Below, in pieces: positions 11,949 through 24,000 of a stretch of 60,000 nt of DNA. A program made the translations under genes and the position numbers. This stretch comes from Cryptomeria japonica (lineage: Eukaryota; Streptophyta; Pinopsida; Cupressales; Cupressaceae). How positions within the stretch are numbered: the stretch's first letter is position 1; the number at the start of each line of letters is the position of its first letter. The notes under the pieces are model-generated. The model searched no databases and had not been told where the DNA came from. It saw only the letters and a program-made list of their open reading frames with translations. Location: assembly GCF_030272615.1 (NCBI RefSeq), contig NC_081406.1, forward strand, positions 474,052,900 through 474,112,899. The letters are read 5' to 3'.

Positions 11949-12161
11949 TGGCCTGGGGCCGTATGTAAATAATTTCTATTGTACAGTCATTTTGTTTTCA
12001 GTTGTGTGGTTTTCAATAAGGAACCCCTGTTTTGGAGAGTGAAGCTCATTGAAGATTCTAAAAGAGGAAGAAGTGTCCTATTTTTTTTGGGTGGTCTGCT
12101 CTGCTAAAGATTTTAAATTCTTGTGTTGATCTTGTAATTAACCATCCTCAGTCAGAGCCAC
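11949..12161 (+). other. 3' untranslated internal region of element C
   Basis: About 210 bases precede the second LTR. No convincing polypurine tract adjoins the LTR; the last bases read CAGAGCCAC. This is unusual for an LTR element and may reflect decay. Confidence 0.4.
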
Positions 12162-15100
12162 CATTGGGACCTATAAAAATTTTGACATTTTGAGTGGCCC
12201 ATTTTAAAATTTTGCTTTGCACTTTCTAATGGCACTTGATGAATCTATTATTACTGTTTCAAATATGTTGAAAATCTTGCCTTTTAGCTATTGGAGTTTG
12301 TCAAAATTCAGAATTTGACCTTTGCATGCGAGTTTGTGGTTCTGAGGGTTTAGGGTTTTTTCTTTTTCATGAAAACATTTAGAAAAATTAAACCTTTGTA
12401 GCACATTATTGTAATTCATTTTGAACTTAAACCCTTGAACCTTTTTGGTTCAAGGTGCAATCGTTCCTCTTGCATGAGTCGTGGCTTTGTAATATTTTTT
12501 ACTAAGCAAGTGAGAATGTGTTATGTCTGTTTTGAACAATTTGCAAATCGGTTCAAGGTTCATGGTTCAAAATGTCCCTTTGCTTTTCATTAAAAGTCTT
12601 TGCTCATCATTTTTCCACTTAAGAGGAAGGGTCTGTACATCATCAAGAGGGGGCCCCTTTTAAGTCTAGGCTTGGGCGGGTTTTAATAAATTTTAATTTT
12701 GCCTAAGTCTTATGTCTTTTCCTATGTATCTGTCGGGCTTTCTAAAGATCAAGAAGGTTCATGTTGATCTCACGGTTGTCGCTATACTGCAACCCAAAAG
12801 TGCTCGATTGTTATTCGTTGCGACATGGCGATTAAGTGGTGGGACCCATGAGAAAGGTGTGAAGCACAAAAATTCCAAGAAGATCAGAAGTCAGGTTTTT
12901 TGACTATCCTGATGACCCGATGGAAAGGGCTAAGATGAACCTTTTATCCCACATTGGCCACAGGGAGGAGCATTTCAGTATTTATGTGCAAGGCCGCATA
13001 TATCCTAAGTGTCAAAGCTTACGGGCTTTTGGCAAGTGAAAGATCAAGGAAGTGGTGGGCCCCCCACGTGCACGTACATCTCAGAGTGACCTAATTTTGC
13101 AGCAAAAGGGGAAATTAAACAGCGAGCAAGTTTGGGCAGATCGGACGATGGTCGCTATACCGCAAGATGAAGGTGCTCGACTGTTAAAAGCCGCAACTTG
13201 GTGACTAATGAGCTGGCAAGCCAGGTGGCGCCAAGGTAAGCACTGAGCAAGTCAGTAGGAGCCACATGGTGACACGCAGCTGGTGAAGTGGAGGTACCAC
13301 ATGGTGGAGCAGAGGATATAGGACCAAGGGATGAATGTCGAGCAGACCATGGTTTCAATGGATCTCAGTGAGGACTCACCGAAGGCATCATTTTCATCGA
13401 CATAGAAGGTATCGATGAAACTAAGGTTTTGATAAGATGTGAGAGAAGTTCACCGAATGTTGAGATCCATCGACAAGGGCACATCAAAGAAATATCAACT
13501 AGTTCCATCAGTGAAGGCATCGATGAAAATGCGGTTTTGATAAGACAAGAAAATGGATAGCCAAAGAGGAAGCTTGGCTAAAAGGATGATGCCAAACAAA
13601 CCAAAGGAAGTGGTGGGCCTGGTGGTAATGATTGGGCGGTCCAAGTGTGTTAGGTGGAAAACTAGAGGTTGATAAGTGGCAGGCTTGACTGGACAGATGG
13701 AGTCCAAGAAGATCTTAGAGCGAATCCAGAGGTGCCACGTGGTGACACTGTGGCACAGGCGAGAGCCATTCTGAGAGGCTAAGGCTTGAGCAGGTTAAGA
13801 GGATCTGACAGCCGAGTGAGATGATCTAACGGTTGTTGCCATGTCGTGATGTGAAGGTGCTCGCCAAAAATCCCTTGCGACTTGGCGACAAAGCATGTGC
13901 GCTAAAAGGAAAGTGGGCCATGCGTTAAGGATCGAGCAACTTGAGGGAAGATCTACAGCCGTCGCTATACCACCATGTGAAGATGCCTGATGGTTATCAC
14001 TTGTGACATAGCGACTGACCAGGTGGCGGTTGCGGTGGTAGTCGAGGTGGGCTCGGGGTGAATGTGGACGTGCCACGTAGCGTGAGTATAAGAAGAATTA
14101 GGGTGGGCCCAGGTCTAGTGGAAAGTCTAAGGTGGCGGGTAAGTGGATCCAAAGGCAAGTCAGGATGTACCATGTGTCGGGCCCACTAGAAGAGAAAGTG
14201 ATAGAGGGAGCCGCTCAGGCAAGGTAAGGGTCGGGCAAGTCAAGGTTGATCAATGGTGATCCAGGGAAGATCTATGGTTGTCACTAAGTTGCAACAAAAA
14301 GTTACTCAATGGCTAATAGCTGCAACTTGGTGACCAAGTGGTGGGGCCCGATGGAGAAGGAGAGCAGTCCAGAGAAAATAAAGAACAAGAAAGTCCAAGG
14401 AAGAAACAAAGAGCTTCATTCCGGCAATGAAGCTAGGGGGTGCTGAGGTGGCAGCATAAGGGCCCTCGAAATGAACCAGATGGTGCCACATGGCGGAGAT
14501 GCATGGAAGATGTCTACACGAGAAATTCAAAGATTTAAAAATATAATTTCTGACTATGGTGAATAGGTAGAAAATTAAACGACTGACTTGCAAAGGGATT
14601 AATGCGCCTAAGGGATTATTTTTTGCCCAATATACAAGTGTTATATATCGTTGGAAAGATCTCGATTCGAGGAATCTAATTTTGCAGTCAAGTGCAACCC
14701 ACGGAAAGTATTTTTGGGGTAGTTTCCTCAAGATTTCAGATTGGATTTTTCAGTCAGAGAGATTGGATGTTCTGTAGGCCAAGTTGTGCGAAACGGTTAA
14801 TGGTGAAAGATAGGGTGGTTGCCATTGTCAGAGAATGAAATCTAATTTTGTCTTCCCTACCTTCTTATTGGAGAGTCTTCTAATTTTGTAAGGGTTCCAA
14901 ATTTTTGTGAGCTAGGCTCCATAATCTCAGTTTCCAATTCTAAGCTTTTTGCCAAATTTGTAATACAATGTCCCTTTTCAAGTAATAGAGTATCTTCTTT
15001 TTGTAATTGTTTTCTGTTGCAGGTCACATATATGTAAGGCATACATACAATTTATTGGATTGTCTCTAGGCCTTCTCTTGTTTTCAATAAATCCAGTCTT

Positions 15101-15743
15101 CAAGGGAGTTTGGGTTTATCCTCTCACAGTGGGAGTGTAATGGGTGTTCTTAGGTATTCTTCAAGGAAGAGTTTAAATTCTATGAATAATCATTTTGGAT
15201 TCAGGATGATGTCTGGATATGTATGATCCTCCATTTGAGTTTAGAATGTATTAATGTCAGGCATTGATACGGGGATATCTTTCTTAATAAATTGGATTTG
15301 CAAGAGAGGTTTTCATTTTCAGTTTGATGTATGACTTCATGCCTTGGATAAGGCACTGGTCTTGCAGATTCTGGGGATTCTCAAAGATTTTAAAATATCA
15401 AATATCCTTTTAGTTTTATGTTTGTAGTTTTAGTTTGCTCCATCTATCTCATACTCCAATATTGTTGAGATGTCAATGTAGATCTAGCCCATATGCACTA
15501 ACCTCCTTGTCATTGAGCCCTATGAGATTTATCTACTTTTGTTGATGCCATATGTCTCTAACTGATTGTATTCTATGAATCAAAGGGTGTCCCCCTCTAG
15601 GTCTTGTAGAACCTAAAGTGTAGGGGGATCCTTAGGATGCTATGTTAATGTTGTCCAAGCCCTAAAGCTTTTCATTGATTGAGATTGGCTATTTCATAGA
15701 TAGATTGCATGTGAACTTGGGTTTCTCTTTTTTGAGAACAACA
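12162..15743 (+). repeat. Element C 3' LTR (3582 bp)
   Basis: It is a collinear copy of 6234-9792 with the same five subrepeats (about 12778, 13150, 13832, 13960 and 14276). Its first two bases read CA where the 5' LTR has TG. It ends in GAACAACA followed by the GGAAG duplication. By eye it differs from the first LTR by many scattered substitutions, so the insertion is not recent. Confidence 0.9.
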
Positions 15744-15748
15744 GGAAG

Positions 15749-16240
15749 TAAGTTAGAATGTAAATTAATCTTGAAAGAGAAATATTCATAGATAAGAGAT
15801 GAATATGTTAGAAGGTGTTATTGGATTTATTAAAGATGAATGATTCATATAGATGCATTGGTAGAAAGGAAATTATGCATATCATGAGGAATAAGTAATA
15901 TTGTAGGTTGCATATCTCATGGTTAGGGAATTAGAATATGATGCTTTAAATGAAGATGAAATATATCTATCATGTGTGTAGTGTGTTATTGTGGTAATGA
16001 ATTAAGTAATGATGTTGAAGCATCCTAGGGGAAGGTTAATGATGTTATGGTATTTCCGCTTGCATTGTTTGATGAAATGAGCAATGATGTATGTTTATAT
16101 TGTTTAATTGGTAAATTAATGTAAATAGATGGAGATAATATGTGATGCATTAGTTGTTATTAGATGTTAATTAAGAAAAAAATTATCTCCATTTGCATGT
16201 TATTGTTTAGTTTCTTTAGGGTATTTTGGTAGGCATTACA
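15749..16240 (+). repeat. Gypsy-1 5' LTR, last part
   Basis: This resumes after element C and matches 24785-25275 at the end of the 3' LTR. It ends in GGCATTACA, directly before the primer binding site. Confidence 0.9.
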
Positions 16241-16243
16241 ACT

Positions 16244-16255
16244 TGGTATCAGAGC
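16244..16255 (+). promoter_or_regulatory. Gypsy-1 primer binding site
   Basis: TGGTATCAGAGC lies three bases past the LTR end. This is the classic plant initiator-Met tRNA site. Confidence 0.9.
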
Positions 16256-16415
16256 CCATGTTCCACACTGGGTACTCTGGTTTTGATTGAGCCCATTCTG
16301 CATTTTAGCTTTTGGCATGGTGTAGCCCAATAGTTTTATCCTTGCTATTTATTTTCTTGTTATAGTTCCCTTAGATGTCTAGCTTATAGTTTCCTTTGCA
16401 TTTTTCTTAGACAAG

Positions 16416-17640
16416 ATGCCTGTTAGGGGTAGAGATCATCGCCGTGCTGGTCACATGGGTACTCGTAGGAACCCTCGTCTCGAGGTTTCCGAAGAGTCAC
16501 ACCATGAGGAGAAGGAGTAGGAGAAGCCTAGAGATGATGTGATTCCATAGTTGGTGAACGTGCTTCAGGAGCTTCTTGGTCACCTAGGACCGAGACAAGA
16601 GGAGAACCAGTAGGAGGGATCTCGTCATTCAGAGCATCAGGAGAGAGAATGCTCAAGTTCTCCTAGGAGGAGAATTGAGAGGGATCAAGAGGCGCTTGCA
16701 GCTAGTTACATAAGAGATCTGAATAGGACTCATCCTCCTACCTTTGATGGCTTAGGCAGTGGCATGGAGGCAGAGATGTGGTTATTGGACTTAGGTAGGT
16801 TTTTTGCTATGCATCAATGTAGCAGTAACACCAAGGTGAGATGTACGATTTTGCATCTTCATGATTTTGCAACGACATGGTGGCACATGGAGGAATAGAA
16901 GTTGCATTTGGACATAGCGACGATATCTTGGGAGTTATTCTTGGAATGGTTTTGTGCTAGATTTCTTTCAGATCATTGGAGGTAGAGGAAGGTCAATGAG
17001 TTCCACGATTGGAGATAGCAGAGGATGACTATGGAGCAGTATGAGCATAGGTTCTTTGAGATTAGATAGTATGTTGGATATGGAGATAATGAGTCGATGT
17101 TGATTCAACACTTTGTTAGAGGTCTCAGTGATCATATTAGTGGAGAGGTTCGGATGCATGGACCTAAGACCTTGGAGGCACCTGTGGAGAAGGTGAGGCT
17201 AGCAGAGGAGAATATTTCATTAGCATCAGGAGGAGCGACTAGAGGGCAGACAGTTAGTGCACCTATTACAGGATCTATGGTGAGAGGACCAGATCAGCAG
17301 TCTTCAGGTTATGCTAGGAGCCATCCTTCTTCTTTCCATGGTGGTCAACAGTTTAAGAAGAGGTTTTCTCAGGGGCATAGCTTTGCATGAGGTGCCTGAT
17401 TTTAGGTTGATAGGAGTCATAGTCGTCAGCGTGACAGGAGACCTACTCCTTCTTAGCCAGTGTAGAGTTCTCAGCCAACTTCTAGTAGAGGCAGTGTTTA
17501 GCAGTCGAGTACATCACTAGGTAGCAAAGTGGATGTCAGGAGAGATTGCTTTGCTTGTGGACAACTAGGTCACATTGCCATTCATTGTCCTCAGCATACT
17601 TCTTAGATGTCCGGACAGCAGAAGCTAGCTACGTCCGAGC
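16416..17640 (+). pseudogene. gag: Gypsy-1 gag with zinc knuckle, multiply interrupted
   Basis: The frame opens at the ATG at 16416 (MPVRGRDHRR) and remains in the same frame as the downstream pol. The capsid-type region spans about 16720-17210, with recognisable TFDGLG, AEMWL and LIQHFVRGL stretches. A complete CX2CX4HX4C knuckle (CFACGQLGHIAIHC) lies at 17547-17588 and would bind the element's RNA. About fourteen stops interrupt it, most of them TAG with two TGA. There is no frameshift. The arrangement of gag followed in frame by protease is normal for plant chromoviruses. Confidence 0.85.
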
Positions 17641-20600
17641 CTATAGTTGGAGATGCAGGCAGGTCTCATCGAGTTTTTTTGGCGGTTGATAACCGTTAAG
17701 CTAAGCATCAGTTCACCATTGTAGAGACATCAGGTGTGATAGGTGGTATCTCTTGTTTAGTGTTATTTGATTCTAGAGAATCAGACTCTTTAATTTCTCC
17801 TTTTCTAGTAGAACGATGTGAGCTTGCTATGGAAAAGCAAGACGATAGGTGGCAGGTAGAGTTAGCTATGGGGTCCAAAGTGGTAGTGGATTCCTGTGTG
17901 CTCAGTTGTCCTTTAGTTTTAGGAGATTACCATACTTTTGTGGATCTTTGTGTTATATCTTTGAGATCTTATGATGTGGTTCTTGGTATGGATTGGCTTG
18001 GATCTCACCAAGCGCAGATAGATTATAGAAGTAAGAGAGTGCAATGGATGGATGATAATTGGAAGAGTGTGGAGATTGTAGGTATTCAGAGAGCTATCTA
18101 TGTTCGCATGATTTCCGCTATGTAGATGAAGAGGTGTGCACGTAAGGGTTGCAAGTTGTTTGCAGTTAGAGTGAAGGATGTGGATGAGCGAGTTAACTTG
18201 AAATATTTATTGCAATAGCATCCCATTCTTTAGGAGTTTACAATTTTTTTTCCTAGTGAGATTCCAGGTATGCCCCCTCGGCAAGATATGGATTTCAGGA
18301 TTGATTTGGTGCCAGGATTTGAGCCTATTTCTAAGGCTCCCTATCAGATGACCACACAAGAGTTGAATGAGTTGAGGGTTGAGATAGAGGAATTGTTGGC
18401 GAAGGGGTTTATTTGTCCTGGTCTGTCCCCTTGAGGTGTACCAGTGTTATTTGTGAAGAAGAAGGATGAATATCTTCAATTATGCATTGATTACAGGAAG
18501 CTTAATAAGGTGTCGTTAAAGAATCGATATCCCTTGCCTCGGATAGATGATTTGTTTGACCAGATTAAGGATGTCGAGGTCTTCTCTAAGATTAACCTTA
18601 AGTCCCAGTATCACCAATTGAGGATTCAGGAGGCAGACATTCATTGCACAACTTTTTTTACTAGATATGGTCATTATGAGTTCACAGTGGTACCTTTTGG
18701 TCTCACGAATGCACCATTGGTTTTCATGAGCTTAATGAATGGTGTATTCAGGTTGTATTTGGAAAGATTTGTATTGGTATTTCTAGATGATATTTTGATT
18801 TATTCAAGATCAGTTGAGGAGCATGAGGATCATGTGAGGCAGGTTTTGTAGTGTCTTAGGGAGAATCAGCTATGCACCAATTTGGTGAAGTGTGAGTTCT
18901 TCCAGATAGAGAGATATCTTGGGAATGTAATTTCTAGAGAGGGTACCCTAGTTGATCCCTCAAAGATTTAGGTGATTGTCAATTGGCCAGCACCCACTAA
19001 TGTGGGAGAGGTGCGTAGTTTCATGGGTTTATCAGGATATTATCGTAGATATATTTAAGATTTATCCAGGATAGCTCATCCTATCACTTCTCTTTAGAGA
19101 AAAGGGAAGAAGTTTGTTTGGACAGAGCAGTGTGAGATAGCATTTCGGATCCTTAAGGAGAGTTTGACCAGTGTACCTATTTTAGCAATACCAAATCCTT
19201 GGGGGAATTTTGTGGTGTATATAGATGCTTCTTTGGAGGGTCTAGGAGCAATGTTGATGCAGGATGGTCATGTGATTGCATATGAGTCATGGAAACATAA
19301 GAATCATGAGCATAATTATCCCACCCATGATTTTGAGTTAGCGGTGGTGGTTCATGCTTTGGTTAGATGGAGGCACTTTCTTCTTGGACATAGATTCGAG
19401 TTGCATGGTGATCATCGTAGTTTGTAGTATATCTTCACACAGCCAAATCTGAATTCTAGGTAGAGGCATTGGATGGAGTTTTTCTGTGAGTACAACTTTG
19501 AGGTGAGATATATTCAGGGTAAGGAGAATGTGGTAGTAGATGCATTGAGTCGCAGGAGGCATGAGATTTCAGCAATGTCACTTAGTGTGGATTTGAGGAG
19601 TCATATTCTTAGTGCCCTTCCTTCGGATGTATGGTATCGGGAGGTTATTGCAGAGGTTGCCGCAGGTAGAGCTCTTGAGGGCAAATATGTGGGTTACTCA
19701 ATGGAATCAAATGGACTTCTTAGGCATTTGGGATGCATTTATGTTCCACCATCAGACGGTCTTTGAGATTTGATCGTGTTGGAGGCACATCGTGCACCTT
19801 ACTCGACACATCCAGATGTCAAGAGGATGCACACAGATTTGAGACAGATATATCATTGGTCTGGTATGAGGAGAGATATTGCAGATTTTGTGGCATGTTG
19901 CCTAGAGTGTCAGCGAGTGAAGGCATAGAATCAATATCTCATAGGGTTATTATAGTCACATTTGGTTCTAGGATGGAAATGGGATATTATATCTATGGAT
20001 TTTATAGTTGGATTTCCTATGTCTTCACATCATCATGATGCTATTATGGTTACTATAGACAAGTTGACCAAAGCAGCACACTTTTCTCCGATCAGATCTT
20101 CATATACAACAGTGACAGTAGCTCAGGTTTTCTTGGAGGGAGTTGTGAGGTTGCATGGTATTCCTTGGTAGATCATAACAGATTGTGATCTAGTGTTCAC
20201 AACAGCTTTTGGGATAGCTCTTCAGCATGATTTGGGCATGCATTTGAACTTTAGTTCAACTTATCACCTCGAGACAGATGGACAGACTGAGAGGGTGAAC
20301 CAGGTTTTGGAGGACATGTTGAGGATGTACGTGATGGATCAACAGTCTCGTTGGGAGGATTATCTCTATTTGGTTGAGTTTGCATACAATAATGGTTACC
20401 ACAGCTCTATTGGTATGTCTCCTTATCAGGCCTTATATAGAAGACCATGTCGTGCGCCCCTGAGTTGGGATCATTTAGAGGACAGAGTGCATATTGGATT
20501 AGAGATGTTGCAGGATATGGAGGAGCAGGTGGTTCGCATTAGGGAGCATTTGATGGCCGCTCAAGATAGACAGAAGAAATATGTGGATGCTCATTGAGTG

Positions 20601-21044
20601 GACAGGCAGTTTTCTATTGGTGACAGGGTATTTCTGAGAGTTCGCCCATGAAAGAGTCTGATCCATTACGGAAAAGTCTCTAAGTTAGCGCCTCAATTTT
20701 TTGGAATTTTTGAGATTTTTGAGCGGATTGGTCCTATGGCTTATCGCCTTGCCTTGCCACCTAGCTTGTCCCGCATCCATGATGTCTTTCATGTTTCAAT
20801 TTATAGGTTATATCATCCTGATATTTTGCATGTGTGGGATTAGAATTCTTTACAAGTCGAGGACGAGCAACTTTCTATGGAGCCCATGCATATTTTTTAG
20901 CACAAAGAGATGTCCCTCAAAGGTCGGAGTATAAAGCAGGTAAGGGTCCAGTGGGATCAGATTGATGATTCTTCAACTACTTGGGAGGATGCAGCGCGGA
21001 TAAGAGAGCTATACCCCTATTTGTTCTCAGGCTTCCAAGAGTAA
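17641..21044 (+). pseudogene. pol: Gypsy-1 pol: protease, RT, RNase H, integrase, chromodomain-like end
   Basis: This continues in frame with gag and ends at the TAA at 21042-21044, just before the polypurine tract. Protease is at 17736-18125, but its catalytic DSGAS-type motif reads DSRES. RT spans about 18300-18900 with the active site FLDDILIYS. RNase H follows, with VYIDASLEG near 19217. Integrase has its HHCC zinc part near 19785-19925, the first catalytic Asp in SMDFIVGF, the second in TDCDLVF and the Glu in DGQTERVNQ. The C-terminus has a chromodomain-like stretch (VQWDQIDDSSTTWE and onward to YPYLF). About nineteen internal stops remain, mostly TAG. Apart from the protease change the catalytic residues are preserved, so decay followed a once functional copy. 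Confidence 0.88.
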
Positions 21045-21052
21045 GCCTAGGC

Positions 21053-21065
21053 AAAGGGGGGAGGA
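21053..21065 (+). promoter_or_regulatory. Gypsy-1 polypurine tract
   Basis: AAAGGGGGGAGGA abuts the 3' LTR start TGTAGTGTCC, as expected for the plus-strand primer. Confidence 0.9.
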
Positions 21066-24000
21066 TGTAGTGTCCACCCTTGATTTGACCTATTTTGACT
21101 AGAGTTGACTTTTATATTATGCTTGATAGACTTATCTAGTCTATATTTGATGATTTGGATGATGATTACTCATGAGCTTTAGTTAATTATTATTGATGTT
21201 AGACACTATTGGACATATGCTATATTTGATGATCTATATGGATGTTGGTACTATCATGATTGATCATGTGATTTGATGATATATGTACTTGATGGATTTT
21301 ATATGCTCACTATGTGATGGATTATTGATAGATTAGATTTATCATAGTTTTGATGATGATTATGATTACGTGAATGCTACTTCATGATTACATTTGATGA
21401 GATGTTTATGAGATGTGTTTGACTGTCTTCGTGATAGAGACGATTCCACATCACTCATTGCGAGCGGGATGTGTCATCGTGATTCTCTATCACTTGCTTG
21501 TTCTATATATGTATATGTAGATGTTATATTGTCGTTTTGAAGTTGAGGGACTTTGCAGGTACCAAACATCGACTCCACCTGGCTTAGCAGGTCTAAGCGT
21601 GTCTTTAGTTCCAATGGCTTATGTGGTTCGGAGATGGCATGAGTTCCCCTCACATATTCTAGGTCTAAGTTGTTCACCATGAGTAGTTAGCATCTTGGCA
21701 TAATTCGCCATGTCAGTTAGTAAGCTTGGTCTTCTTGGTATTAGGAGTTCGGTTTATGTTAGTTGATTTACTTGATTATTTTAGAGTAATTATGTGGCTC
21801 TTGATGTGTGGTTTTATATTTAGTAATGTTTATTTTAATGTATTTAATTTATTAGTTTTGAATATTTAATTATTTGACATTTATATTTATTTGATAATTA
21901 ACGTTTATTGATTTTATGATTATTTAATATTTGATAAGCCTTATTGTTGTTTAATATTTATTTTATATTTGTGATTTAATCTTTAATGGTATTTGATTGT
22001 TTAATCATTTATTTGATTTTCTATGGTTTAATATTTATTTGATATCTTATATTTATTTGGTTCTTTATTTTATTTTATTAGCTTTTGGTTTATTTGATTT
22101 TAATCCTCATTAGGAATATTTATATATAGATTATGTCTATTTAATAGTTTGACTTTTATTTCCTAAGTGGGGTGTATGAACATATTAAATTAAAATAATA
22201 ATAAAGCAGTCCCATTTAGCTGGATAAGTATATTTTATATTTACTATACCTACCCTTTACTCTCATTGGTTAAATTCAAAATGGGTGAATAAATTATAAT
22301 ATATGGTGGGTTGGTAAAATATATTCCAAAATGGAATATTTTGATTGGCCGAGATTGAGGCTAGGGTTTTTTATTATTGTTGCTTTATATTTTCATTCCT
22401 GTGATGGTTTTCGGGTTGGCTATTTTCTGGAAATTTTTCCAGCAAGCATTCTTCCCTGGTTTTGTATTTCTTTTACTCTTGGTTTTGGCTGGAGCTTGGT
22501 TGGGTTTTGGTTTGGCTTTGTGGGAGCTCTTCTTTAGCTTCATTCCATTACTTCAGGTTGCAGGTTGGAGTTCTTTACTTTTGCATTTTGATTTTAACGG
22601 TTTCTCTATGTATGCATTGTGTCTGCAAGTGTTTTGGGCTTGGGATGAAATATTATGTTATTCTATAGTTTTAGTATTGTTGGAGATTAATATTTGGGGA
22701 AGAAACTTTATGTTATAAGAGTTTACATATAGTTGTTGGAGAAATACATTTGGTTTTTTTGTGCATGTCGTCTCTCGTCTCTGTGAAATTCTTGTGAAAA
22801 TCTTTGGTTGATGAATCTTTTGTTTGTATGAGAATTGAATGGATATTTTTTTTCCCTTGAGACTTTTGGTCTGAGAGTGGTTGGATTTAGTTTTATTGAT
22901 TTTTTCTGTGAGTTTTGAAGTGGTTCTGTATGCATCTTGCCATGAAGAAATTTTGGTTCGATCTTGAGTTATAGTCTGAATTTATTTACCTTGTTTATAC
23001 CTATATATTCCTTGTTTCTGGGCATCTCTAGTCATGTGTTTTTTGAGCCCTTTTGTTTAAGTTTGGAATTTATTTTTCTGTCGAAAGTTTTCTAAGTTTT
23101 CCATGTGAAATATGTAAATCCAATGTTTCAGTGAAAGCGTTGTTTAATTGTGTAAATGCGATGGTTTGCTTTGTGTTTGCGTTGTTCTGCACAACATAAG
23201 CATTGTCTCAAAAGGCGTAAGCGCAAATCTAGGAATGCATGTGCTATCTTAGAAGATGTATGCACAATTTTGGAAATGTTTGTGCTTTCCTATGGGATGA
23301 AAGCACTATTCTATTGGACAGAAGCATTGTTCTACGGGATAAAAGCGCTAAACTATCTGTGTTCTGTGTTTTCTCAGTTTTGGTCATTTTTGAGGTATTG
23401 TCTCGAGTTGATTTTTGTACCAGAGGCTTTATTTGAGGTTTGCTAATATTTTCCAGTTTTGGATTTGATTAGTTTGGATGTATTTTGATGGTTTAAGTAT
23501 ATTTACTTCTCTATGCCATTATGGATATTTTAAACTCTCTTCCATGTTGATAAGCCATGGACGTTTGAGATGATTATTATACTGTTTTGGACCAGCAAGT
23601 GAGTTGGCCTTGCTATGTTATCTTTTATTTGATGGTAGCATTTGATTGCTTGATATGCCTTTGTTTATTCCTAGCCAAGAGGCTCATTTTTTTGTATTGA
23701 GGTTGTTGTAGCCTTGCATATGTTGTGAGAGTATGTGTGGAAGTTATTGGTTGCATTGAGAATAATTTTCATGTATTTACTTTGGTTAGAGCCTCTTGTG
23801 ATTTATTGTGGGTCCATGTTAGAGGGAGTGGGATTCCTTGTGATGACTGGGGTCACAAGAGATAGGATTGCATGAGGTTCCTTGTAAGGATGCATGAATT
23901 CTAGACCACCAGGGCGCATTGGAGTTTTTCCATGATTTGTAAATAAGTGATAACCTAATAATTGATGGGTTTGGTAGCTAGATTAATTAATAAAGATGAT

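Larger units (their letters stand above)
6234..15743 (+). mobile_element. Element C: non-autonomous LTR element with 3.6 kb LTRs and an orphan ORF
   Basis: Two long direct repeats (6234-9792 and 12162-15743) enclose 2369 bp of unique DNA. The outer ends are TGTTGGGACC and GAACAACA. GGAAG occurs immediately outside both ends (6229-6233 and 15744-15748), a perfect 5-bp target duplication. A primer site follows the first LTR. The interior has one ORF of 370 residues and a decayed continuation. I find no zinc knuckle, protease, RT or integrase motif in any frame. The LTRs make up three quarters of the element. It presumably relied on an autonomous relative for polymerase and integrase. Orientation is taken from the primer site and the ORF. 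Confidence 0.9.

Noticed and set aside
16244-16255. tRNA-like matches at the primer binding sites
   Set aside because: Only the last 12-18 bases of a tRNA are matched, with no cloverleaf around them. They are primer sites, not tRNA genes.
22331-22718. Hydrophobic ORF of 68-113 residues in the gypsy-1 3' LTR
   Set aside because: The 5' LTR copy is stopped early and the hydrophobicity follows from T-richness. No start or family supports it.
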